From NCBI GenBank assembly GCA_021442155.1, contig CM038221.1, positions 78,756,494-78,820,493 of the forward strand: 64,000 bases of DNA, in the 5' to 3' direction. Positions 12,667 through 21,700 of this stretch are shown one piece after another (position 1 is the stretch's first letter; every line of letters starts with the position of its first letter). The notes beneath the pieces are model-generated. The model ran no database searches, was not told where the DNA came from, and was given only the letters and a program-made list of their open reading frames with translations. The DNA comes from Cymbidium sinense (taxonomy: Eukaryota; Streptophyta; Magnoliopsida; Asparagales; Orchidaceae). Position numbers and translations under genes: made by a program.

Positions 12667-13734
12667 ATGACCAATTGAATAGTGTTGATGGGTACCACCA
12701 GTCATAGGGGGAAAGCCCCAGTGAGGGTAGAGCTAGTGTTATCTCCACCACACTGATCCACTCCTCGCCCACCATCACCAGTTCAGATCCCGCCATCCAC
12801 TGTTCCTACAAAGGCACAAAAGACAGTATCCGGGGAGAAGAAAGCCCCCTTGGTGATTCGGCTACGGTCAAAGGATACCACTTCATCTACTCCACTAACT
12901 GAGGTGAGGGTGAGTTCCCCTACTCGACCTCCTACTTTAGTATTGGTGAAGAAGGAGTGACAACCCCGCAGCATCATGGTCGCACCACCACCACCACAAC
13001 CATCAGAGCTAATGACAGCAACAACTGTAGAGGGGGAATGGGATAGTTCTGCAGTCCCCATGGTAGTGGATCTCCCTAGGGACACTACTTCACCCATGAG
13101 CAATCAGCTTATATCTTCCAGTGAGCATGACCCTCCTAGAACTACACTCCAGTGACAGGTAATGTTAGGTGCATCTCTGTCAGTGAGCATAGCCCCTCTA
13201 CCGATCAGTAGCACGTATTTAAACTTGTATGGTTAGACTACTCCCTAGATGATATTTTAGCACAGTACTTTACAGAGAAGAGAGAACTTCTAGGAAGTGA
13301 TCGGTCAAATTATGAGGAGGGAAAGGTCAATTTTGATCCATATGAGGATGATCTTCTTGAGGATTCGACCAAAGTTCACATGATCGATACTAGAGTTCCC
13401 TTTAGAGAGATCAACACAGTCAGGAAGGTATTGTAGTTGAAGAGTATGATGTCATCCATTCAACTCAGCACCTCCTCCACTAGCTTAGGTAGAGGGATGA
13501 TCATATTGACCAAATGGGGAAGAAGATCAAAGAGTTGTTGGCAGTGGTGTCAGCATTATAGATTTCAACTCTAATTTCACAACCTTCTTCTATAGTAGTA
13601 GTCGATAGAGTAGAGTTGGCACACACTTTAGATCATTCTAGATGCATTCCTACAGAGGGAGACAGTGGTAGCTTGCATAGTAAGGTGGTGTATAACATCT
13701 CCATGCATGAAAAAGACATTAAACACATGGTGGA
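12667..13734 (+). pseudogene. Element B: N-terminal gag region, decayed
   Basis: It starts directly at the LTR end and is homologous to the minus strand at about 48.07-47.1 kb. The first part (12.7-13.2 kb) is rich in Pro, Ser and Thr codons and looks disordered. The second part (about 13.23-13.48 kb) matches the acidic block of element E-C at 47280-47537: both read F-D-P-x-E-D-D-x-L-E-D-S-T and then a V-H-M motif. Frames are broken by TAG/TGA stops. No enzymatic motif is visible. Between this and the LTR the copy lacks the whole leader and ORF1 found in A and E-C. The minus-strand ORF at 12783-13103 is a shadow. Confidence 0.6.
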
Positions 13735-14340
13735 GCAACAGGTGAGGGATGCGTTGGCGCAAGCCCAAGGTGGCTCATCTGTCCAAGGGTAGACATTACC
13801 CAGAGGAATTTGATGGTGTCCAATACCTTAAGGACTTTGTGCCTCCATCCTTCAAAATTTTTGATGACAATGGGAACCCCAATAAAGACATAGCATATCG
13901 TGACCGATGTTGCAATGTCGAGCGAAAGAATGCACTTATTTTGCCTCTTTGTCAGTAGCTTGATAGGCATCACATTTGATTGGTATGCTGAACTACCTAA
14001 TGGTTCAATGAAGACATTTATTGAGTTGGAGCAGCTCTTTATTAAGAGATTTGCTGGAGATTAGCAAAGGGTAACTATGGGCGATCTCATTGTAGCTCAA
14101 CAACACCTCAGTGAGTCCCTTATTGATTACACTATTAGATGGCACAATTTAAGTATGAAATGCAAATCATAGCTATCTGAACAACATGCCATTGAAATTC
14201 TACTCAAGAATATTCATGACCCAGTCTCCTTCATGCTTAAAGGGTTCATCGTTAAGGTATTTGAGAAATTAATCAACAAGGAGGCTAGTCTATAAAGAGA
14301 GGTCAAATAGTTACCTTTCCAAGATTAGTCAGCCAAGCCC
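13735..14340 (+). pseudogene. gag: Element B: gag core (Retrotrans_gag-type capsid domain), decayed
   Basis: Capsid-like domain that would form the particle around the element RNA. The reading frame at 13749-13958 gives YPEEFDGVQYLKDFVPPSF and leads into a second frame with FDWYAELPNGSMKTFIELEQ at about 13973-14030 and LIDYTIRWHNLSMKCKS near 14115-14170. These are the W-Y-x-L-P, E-L-E/Q-x-F-x-x-R-F and R-W-x-x-L blocks typical of gypsy gag. At least one frameshift and several TAG stops (for example after CQ at 13959 and before QR at 14061) break it. The copy in E-C (46.6-47.1 kb, minus) has the same blocks, which supports the assignment. Confidence 0.8.
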
Positions 14341-14880
14341 AAACTGTAGAAGGCATTTGAGAAAAATCTAAAGGTGGTCGTGGCAATTAATAAGGGGAAA
14401 CAACCACCCAGGGTTCAATCAGATAAACCTCAAGCTTAGCAACCTCCCCTACCACCTCCTTTTCCACCACCTCAGCCATCATATTGGCCACCTCAATTGC
14501 CATAGCGACCTCCACCATCGCCTGCTCAGCAATATCCCTATCCACAACATCAGCAATAGTATTCCTATCCACCACCAAGTAACTATCACTTACCTACTAT
14601 TGCCAAAAAATTGAATAAACCTTATTCATTCAAGAGGGAGGTACGCAGGAAGATCTTTAAGAACCTCTTAAAGAAACCTAATTTTTAGTAACCAGAACCT
14701 AGGAGGTAGGAGGATGTGGGCAAGAGTCATGATCCAAAATATTGCCCCTACCACCACATGCTAAATCATGACTTAGAAGATTATTTTACCTTTAAGGACT
14801 GGCTTGAGCATAGCTACAAGTCGGGTTCCATTGTCATCCCTAATGAATACCTATTAGAATAACCCTCTAGTTTTGTTAGT
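14341..14880 (+). pseudogene. gag: Element B: gag C-terminus with Pro-rich linker and CxxH knuckle
   Basis: A proline- and tyrosine-rich stretch (about 14430-14580, PPPPFPPPQPSYWPP and similar) leads to the motif CPYHHMLNHDLEDYF at about 14739-14790. In E-C the same place reads CPYHHMLGHVLEDCF, so the finger was C-x2-H-x3-H-x4-C and B has lost the last Cys to Tyr. This C-x2-H type knuckle replaces the usual CCHC in Tat elements. The minus-strand ORF at 14387-14578 is a shadow of the Pro-rich stretch. Confidence 0.75.
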
Positions 14881-15640
14881 GTAATCCTTGGGGATACACG
14901 TGATCTACTCAAGACAAGGAAGGTTGGGATATCTACCTATCCTGAACCTCTAAGAAAATCATTTCTAAGATCAAAAAGTTACCTTTGCAAGTGCCTGAAG
15001 TAGCTCAAACCTCTAACTCTAATGAAGGTCTGCAAGTTACTAAGGATAACGTGAGGGAGGAAGAAGCCTAGCAGCAGTGGTGATAGCTTCCACTTGCCCG
15101 AGATAGCATCTTAACACAACCACCGACCAAGTCCAAAGACTCTATCAGCTTGGTTTATAGTTCCTGTAACTCTTCTTCTAGTGCAATTGTATCTAAGGGT
15201 GCCAAATCCCTCACTTTGCTTACTTTACTTAATTTCTACTTTGTGCCTTCATCCAAATCTAAGAAATCAATGAAGAAGTAGACTGATTCTGCTTACATCC
15301 TCTCTACTTTTGATGATCTTGATGATTTTTCTATACAAAGCTCTCCAAGTACTAATATTTATAATGATTTTGATCCACTCCTTTCTAATTTTGAAATGGA
15401 TTACCCATTCCTAAATCACCCGGGTTCACCCATTGAGATAGATTTGGAGTCATCTGACTCCGATGATCCTATAGAGGAAGATATAGGTAAACCTGATGAG
15501 CAAGTAGAAATTTCATTAAATCATCTCATTAAGTCATTGAAGGCAACCATTGTAGTGGTAAAGTTCTACCTCCTAGGATAGCACCTCAGGATAAGGGTAA
15601 ACAAGTCATTGGTTCTAGCGATCAAGAAGCCCCTCCTCAG
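14881..15640 (+). pseudogene. Element B: gag-protease linker, decayed
   Basis: No domain is recognised. The stretch aligns with 45.97-45.2 kb on the minus strand: both hold Y-P-E-P-L-(R/K) followed by a Ser-rich segment and an acidic segment with E-S-x-x-S-D (B: 15396-15581, E-S-S-D-S-D-D). Frames change at least three times. It probably linked the capsid and protease parts of the polyprotein. Confidence 0.55.
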
Positions 15641-16375
15641 GATGCTCCACTTATGGATATACTTATGGAGGACCAACCCATAGTTGACTACAATGTCTTC
15701 GCTCACCTAAGAAAGTTTCCAGCTAAACTAAGCATATATGATGCCCTTATCTTATCCAAAGAGATGAGGGAGTCATTGATCAAAGCCCTTCTTGATCCAA
15801 AAATATGCTTAGCTCAGCTGACCACTATTGGAGAGGAGGCATATTTTTCAAGAGAAGCCCGCATAGTTACATTCACCAATGAAGACCTTCTTTTAGGAAT
15901 AATGAAGCACAACTATCCATCTACATCATAGTTGACATGGGCAGATTCAGACTCTACAGGTGTTAATTGATCCAAGTGCATCAGTGAAAATTATGAGTCT
16001 AAAAACCCTTGCCTACTTGAGGATTGATAACTCTAAACTTTGAGGAGATCAGATGATGTTGAGAGGATTCAATGAACAAGTTGAGAGGGCTTTAGGCTCC
16101 ATATGTTACCACTAGAGATAGATGACTAGAAGTAGAAGGCAAGTTTTATATAATCGATTCAGATACATCTTTCACTTCTTTGCTTGGTAGGCCTTAGATA
16201 CATCGAAATAATACGGTTCCATCCTCTTTGCATTAGCGCATCAAATTTAGAAGAGGTGGAATCGAGTATGTGCCAAAGGAGACTTAAAGCCATTCTCAAT
16301 TAGAGAGGTCGAGATTTATGAAGATGCAGCCTACTATCTTCCTCCAAATCAAAATGTTTATTCTCGTAAACTTGG
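15641..16375 (+). pseudogene. Element B: aspartic protease region, decayed
   Basis: The open stretch 15653-15931 carries DYNVFAHLRKFPAKLSIYDA and, after a Glu-rich gap, ITF/VTFTNEDLLLGIMKHN, the pre-protease signature of Tat/Ogre elements. About 15960-15990 follows with I-D-P-S-A-S in place of the usual D-x-G-A/S active site, then IMSLKTLAYL. Further on are the flap-like MLRGFNEQ block (16060) and FYIIDS-type and REVEIYEDAAYYLP blocks (16150-16360). The Gly after the active-site Asp is gone and there are stops, so it is inactive. The protease would cleave the gag-pol polyprotein. Confidence 0.75.
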
Positions 16376-17390
16376 TGAAAGTTAAAAGAAAAGGAAAAAG
16401 AAAAAAATTTGAAAATTAAAAAGAAAAGAAAAAGGAAAAAAAAAAGAAATTACAAGTGAGTGAGAATCAAACACCAAGGAAGAGGTAGAGTCAGATGTCA
16501 GATACTACCCACAGTTTGTTCCTCCATATGAATACATGGGTAGGATGACTCGACATCTACCAGGTAGAGGAAGAGGCTAGTCTAGAGGAAGCTCTAGAGG
16601 TGGAAGACCTCCTTAATAGTGGTCACCCAGTAGGAGCTATGTTCCATCTCATAAGAGTACCCCTGCTATCCACAGAGACTTAGAATCTAGTTTGGAGGAT
16701 GAGTCTCATGTGAATAGCATCCCCAACCAACTCCTCTCAGTAGGTCCCTTTATAGGTGACGTTCGTGCCAAACAGTGGTGAAGACTAGCCTCCAAGAAAA
16801 GCATGAATGTATCCAAATCATCATTATGTAGAACAGTCAAGCAGAAGTTGGAAACTTTTGCTCTAACCTCACTTTCTTCCCAGAAAGTTGAAGTTTTGGT
16901 AGTTAAGGAGGCCCCAAGTCATCCACAGATGTTAGGTCAAAGTGGTTTTTGTTGGGAGCATCATCCTCATGTCAAGAAGCTGATATAGAACTTGAGGATG
17001 ATTCATATAAAGATTTAATACAACAACCTTTTGATTATTATTACCTTGTGTTATTAACTTAGCAAATAAAGGATTAAACCCACATACTTGGTCTAAACAC
17101 AGGTCAAACTATTTTGAAAAACTATGGGATAACCAAAGCAAACACTCTCAATCAAGATCAAGACTAGGATTCAACACAGTGGATCTAGCCAATGACGATA
17201 ACCATTGCCTACTCATCACCACTCATTTGGGGTCTGATAGGTTCTTCTCAAATCATGTTAACTCTTACAAGGAAGCATGTTTAGAAACTTCGATGACCAC
17301 CCAAATGAGCTTGAAGTCAAAGATGCACCACCACTAGAGTTTGAAGAAGAAATCAGATCAACCGTTGATGAACTCAAAGAAATCAACTTG
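16376..17390 (+). pseudogene. Element B: Lys/Glu-rich protease-RT linker, decayed
   Basis: A purine-only, AAG/GAA-rich tract at 16380-16450 encodes Lys and Glu runs. An Arg/Gly-rich patch (about 16555-16620) and low-complexity sequence follow. Element E-C has the same order at 44.44-44.2 kb (minus), including the R-G-S-S-R-G-G-R-P-P patch, so both were part of the ancestral polyprotein. The last part (17290-17390) holds the E-F-E-E-E-I and I-N-L-G acidic blocks that precede RT in related elements. The open stretch 16803-16988 has no recognisable domain. Confidence 0.6.
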
Positions 17391-18370
17391 GGAATAAAAG
17401 AAGATCCACACCCAACGTACATCAGTTTCTCATAGAATGAAGAAGAAACTGACTTAGTTAAGCTATTAGCTGAGTTTAAGGACTGGTTTGCATAGAGTTA
17501 CAAAGAAATGCCTGATTTATCTCTTGACATAGTAGTCCACAAATTAGCAATAGAACCTAATGCTAACCCTATCAAGAAAGCTCATAGACACATGCAATTA
17601 GAAATTGAACAACAGGTCACATCTAAAATCAAGAAATGGATCGATGATGGCTTTATCAGGGAATGAAAATACCCTACCTGGTTAGCCACTGTCATCCTAG
17701 TTAAGAAAAGAATGGCCAAATTTGCATATGCGTCAATTTTGGGGATCTGAATAAGGCATATCTTAAATATGAATTTCCACTTCTGATATCATAATTGATG
17801 GTGGACATTGCCTCATCTCATGCAACATTCTCTTTTATGGATGGGTAATCTGGATAAAACTAAATCAAGATGGCCCCCAAGGATGAAAGAAACACTGCTT
17901 TTTGAAACCCGATCAAATATATTATTATAAGGTCATGTCTTTTATCCTTAAAAATGCTAGTTCTATATACCAGCGGGCCATGACTCAGATTTTCAATAAA
18001 CTCATTCATCATCAAGTTGAATGCTATGTTAATGATCTAGTAGTCAAAAGAAAAGCAAAGAAAAGGAAGACCATCTCTTCAACTTGAGAGTAGTTTTTGA
18101 ATGGTTAAGACACTTTAACCTTAAAATGAATCCCCTGAAGTGTGCATTTGGAGTAGCTTTAGGGAAATTCCTTGGGATTATTGTCCGACATTGGGGAATA
18201 GAGATCAACCCAGAGAAGATCAATGCTATCTTAGAAATGTCACCCCAAAAAGTCTAACTCAACTCAAATCATTTCAAGGGTGATTAGCATATCTAAAATG
18301 TTTCATATCTAACTTATCAGGAAGATGCCAACCATTCTCGGCACTTGTCAAGAAGGATGCCAAGTTCTAG
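17391..18370 (+). pseudogene. Element B: reverse transcriptase domain, decayed
   Basis: RT would copy the element RNA into DNA. Visible blocks: F-K-D-W-F-A-stop-S-Y-K-E-M-P (17480-17515, the stop sits where a Trp is usual), VHKLAIEPNANPIKKAHR (17530-17590), DGFIRE-stop-KYPTWLATVILVKK (17645-17710), N-K-A-Y and D-I-A-S-S-H-A-T-F-S-F-M-D-G (17800-17850), then an open stretch 17902-18087 with FILKNASSIYQRAM and ECYVNDLVVK. The catalytic YVDD box is YVND, so the enzyme is dead even apart from the stops. The thumb part F-L-G-I-I-V-x-x-x-G-I-E-I-N-P-x-K (18160-18220) is also present. Confidence 0.85.
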
Positions 18371-18900
18371 TTGGATGATAAGTGTCAGCATACTTTTGAA
18401 GACATCAAGCACTACCTGATGATGCCGTCAGTTCTAGCAACTCCTATCCTGAGCAAACCAATAATCCTCTACACTGCTACATTAGATGACTCCCTTGGTG
18501 CTTTGTTGGCTCAAACCAATGATGAGGGAAAAGAAAATGCTCTCTACTACTTCAGTTGTCATCTAATTCCTACTGAAGTAAATTACCCACCTATTGAGAA
18601 GCACTGCCTAGCTTTTATCATTATGTCCCAAAAGCTAAGACACTACATGCTTTCTCACAAGGTGAATATGATCTCTAGAATCAATCCACTATAATATCTC
18701 ATGATACGACCAACGTTATCTGTACGGTTAGCATAATGGTCCATGATTTTGGCACAGTTTGACATTACATTTGTACCTCTCTGTGCTGTGAAAGGACAGA
18801 CACTAGTGAATTTCTTAGTAGCACACCCACTTCCTGCTAATTTTTTGCTTAGTGTTGACCTCCCCGATGAACAAATCATGAACTTAGGGGACACTAGCAT
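18371..18900 (+). pseudogene. Element B: first RNase H domain and connector, decayed
   Basis: RNase H removes the RNA strand during reverse transcription. The frame 18371-18694 gives ILYTATLDDSLGALLAQ (first acidic site), ALYYFSCHLIPTEVNYP and IEKHCLAFI (second acidic site), then QKLRHYML. After a stop, FDITFVPLCAVKGQTLVNFL (18770-18825) is the end of the domain; the last catalytic Asp (A-D-F-L in relatives) reads V-N-F-L here. The order matches gypsy elements, and the separate second RNase H that follows marks the Tat lineage. Confidence 0.82.
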
Positions 18901-19400
18901 ACATTATTGGGAGATGTATTTTGATGGTGCGGCTTCCTCTCAAAAAGGAGAATAACCATCATCTACTCTTCCAAGGAAGGCAGGGGTAGGAATAGTCCTC
19001 CTAGTTTCGGACCACGATGTGATGAGATTCTCATATCATCTGTCCAATCCATGCACCAACAATGAAGCTGAATATGAGGCTTTGATTGTAGGTCTCGAGT
19101 TAGTTATTATACTATTCATCTAAAGCACAAACATCTTGAGATTCTCAACTCATCATCAATCAAATTGCTAGGCCCTACAAAGTTCTAAAGCCTAAGCTCT
19201 ATCATTACCACAAGTACACCATGGAGTTGTTGGCTCAGATCTAAGAGATCACTATCTACAAGATTCCTTGAGGGGATAATGTTGTAGCAGATGCATTGGC
19301 AAAGCTCGCCAAAGGGTTTGCATCCACAGAAGAAGAGTCCATTCCAATAAGGGTTCAAAATAGACAAGTCTTATTCCTTATTGATGTTAAACTCATCAAG
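18901..19400 (+). pseudogene. Element B: second, archaeal-type RNase H (aRNH), decayed
   Basis: Motifs WEMYFDGAAS (18911-18938) and AGVGIVLLVS (18978-19010) are followed by NNEAEYEALIVGLEL (19060-19100). These carry the first Asp and the Glu of an RNase H fold, in a second copy separate from the one just upstream. Dual RNase H of this kind is a hallmark of Tat elements. The middle (19105-19160) is frameshifted: relatives have I-x-G-D-S-Q-L there, still clear in element E-C at about 41.76 kb. The connector to integrase follows with several stops. Confidence 0.82.
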
Positions 19401-19559
19401 AGACTCTCTCTTGAAAATGAGATTGTCATTACCAAAAAGGATGATGAGTCAGATTAGAAGTAGCTATTCATGGATTACTTAAACACAGGAAAACTACCTT
19501 AAGAGAAGTCGTTAGCCCATCAGGTGAAATAGAGAGCTCTCTCCTATGCTCTCGGGTGA

Positions 19560-20345
19560 CACCTTGTATCGTGGTCTTTCGATCATATGTTGTTACATTA
19601 TTTAGCCAAACACGAAGCTCCTAAGATTATGACCGAGGTACATTCAGGTTTATGCGAAGATCACCAGTCCAGTCCAAAGATGAAAGCCAAGATCAAAAGA
19701 CTAGGATACTATTGGCCCTGGATGATTATAGACTGCATGGATGTAGCTAGAAGATACCACCAATGTCAGGTGCATGGTGTAGTCCTGCATCAACCACTCA
19801 ACATTCTACATCCTACTTTGGCCTAGTGGCCATTTGAGTGTTGGCGCACTAACATAGTGGGTCTGATCAATCCTCATTCTTCGAAGGGTCACCAGTTCAT
19901 TCTAACTACCATCGACTACTTTTCTAAGTGGGCAGACGCAATCCCACATAAAGAGGTCATAGCTCAGCATGTGCTCCAGTTTTTCAGGAACCATATCGTA
20001 TATAGTTTTGGGGTGCCTTGACAAATTATATTCGATAATGGTACTACATTCAGGAGCACTAAAATTAACAACTTTTTCTAGAGACACAGCATATATTGGA
20101 GATACTCTACCATCTACTACCCAAGGAAAATGGTCTAGAATAAGCATTCAATAAAACTCTCATTCAAATATTAAAGAAGACACTCAATGATAACAAGATA
20201 CAGTGCAATGAGTAGTTAGTTGAAGCCTTGTGGGCTTACCACACCACATACAAAACTCCAACTAAATCTACACCTTTCTCCTTAGTGTATGGGTCCAAAG
20301 CCATTCTACCATTAGAAGTCCAACTCCCATAATTAAGGATAGTCG
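19560..20345 (+). pseudogene. Element B: integrase, zinc-binding and catalytic core, decayed
   Basis: Integrase joins the element DNA to the host chromosome. The zinc part (19587-19790) has EVHSGLCEDHQ and C-M-D-V-A-R-R-Y-H-Q-C; the first Cys of the final C-x2-C is Tyr. The core has C-W-R-T-N-I-V-G at 19840 (first catalytic Asp changed to Asn; element E-C keeps T-D-I-V-G), then IIFDNGTTF near 20030 (second Asp kept). At 20132-20150 the third position reads G-L-E-stop-A-F where E-C has G-L-A-E-A-F, so the catalytic Glu is a stop, one base after a 1-bp deletion region. Two of three catalytic positions are lost. Confidence 0.85.
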
Positions 20346-20695
20346 TGGGTAGTAAGAACACAATGGAGCAGAACACCAAGTTGAAAGAGCTCGAAGGTTT
20401 GGAAGATAGACGCCTCCAGGCATGCCAGAACCTCGAGTTGTACAAAGCCAAAATGATTCAACCTCACAACAAGTTGGTCCATCCTAGAGCTTTTCAAGTA
20501 GGTGAGCTTATTTTAGTTATAAGGAGACCAATTGTTTCCCATTGAAAGATGGGAGGCAAGTTTGAACCCACTTGGGCAAGCCCTTTTGCCATAGAGAAGG
20601 CCTACTAAGGAGGATCTTATCAACTTATAAATTATAAGGGAGAGTACCTGATGCTTCCAATCAATGGGCTCTACTTAAAGAAATACTATCCATAA
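20346..20695 (+). pseudogene. Element B: integrase C-terminal domain, decayed
   Basis: The open stretch 20345-20545 holds LEGLEDRRLQACQNLELYKA and HPRAFQVGELILVIRRPI, the linker and the start of the DNA-binding tail common to gypsy integrases. After a stop it continues with GGKFEPTWASPFAIEKAY and G-S-Y-Q-L (20550-20625) and ends with the G-L-Y-L-K-K-Y-Y-P motif at about 20667-20693. The same end occurs in E-C at about 40200. This is the end of the pol reading frame. Confidence 0.82.
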
Positions 20696-21700
20696 ATCTT
20701 ATTCAAAAATAATCATCAATAAAACTTCCTTTCATATCAAATTCCATCTCTTATGTGTTAGAAATATCTTTCACTTGTGAATCTGCCACGATGTGTTTAG
20801 GGTAGGTGTAAGAGAACCCGAGCATCATTTATCCCTCCACAATAGAAACAGAAACTACAAACAATCCTCCAATGCTACTAGGTTAAGTGTAAGAGAACCC
20901 AAGAGGCATCCTATTTTGATTAGTACAACTAAGTTAAATGTAAGAGAACACAAGCAAATCCTTTCTTGGTGGAGTCAGAATTGCACCTACAGTGCCATTT
21001 CATCCGTTCTTCTATGAGTTTAGGGTAGGTGTAAGAGAACCCGAGCAAAACCCTATTCCCTCTTTCACAATATAAATAAACACATATCTTTTATCTCGAG
21101 CTATTTTGATGTGGGAACAAGCCCCCGTGGCACTCACTCATTAGCTGATCTAGGTCAGGTTGATATGCTACCTTATTAGTGTGTCACCCCTGTGGATCAC
21201 TTGTCTAGTAGATGTGTGTCCTCACAATTTCTTCCTATTGAAAACCAATGAGCATCTTGTTAATTTGGTAGGCCTTACTGCGCAGCCAGTAAGCTACCCC
21301 CACATTGACTTTGTTTAAGAGGATGTAAGCCTACACACTTTCTTCTTGGACTAGCCATCATACACTGACTAGGTCGAGTATATTTGAGATTTTGGGTAAG
21401 TCCCCCAGTGGCCCCTTTGCTCCTGACTACTTCAATCTTGGGTTTAGTCCTTTCACATGACTCCTCATTTAGTAGTTTCCCTAGGTAGGATAGCCCCTAT
21501 CGAGCCAAAAATAAACTATCCCAGCGATCAGTTCCACTTTAGGGATGTGTAAGCCTACAAACATTCTTTCTAGACTGATTGTCACAAACTGATGGACAAC
21601 TTAGGTTGGTTGGTTATCACCATGCTGACTGTGACCCACCCAATGGATACACCACACTCAGCAAATATGAGTCCCCGTGCTTTCACCTTGACTTGACCAT
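20696..21700 (+). repeat. 3' spacer of element B, first part
   Basis: Non-coding sequence after pol. From about 20790 to 21050 there are four copies of a GGTGTAAGAGAACCCGAG-type motif, spaced about 50-90 bp. From 21.1 kb the sequence has satellite-like blocks (GTAAGCCTACACACTTTCTTC, GGCCCCTTTGCTC and similar). It breaks at 21700 where LTR C starts and resumes at 57578. The open stretch 20793-21017 is the repeat read through. Confidence 0.75.

Noticed and set aside
12783..13103. 106-residue minus-strand ORF
   Set aside because: It is antisense to the Pro/Ser-rich N-terminal gag region, which has a homologue in the sense direction in E-C.
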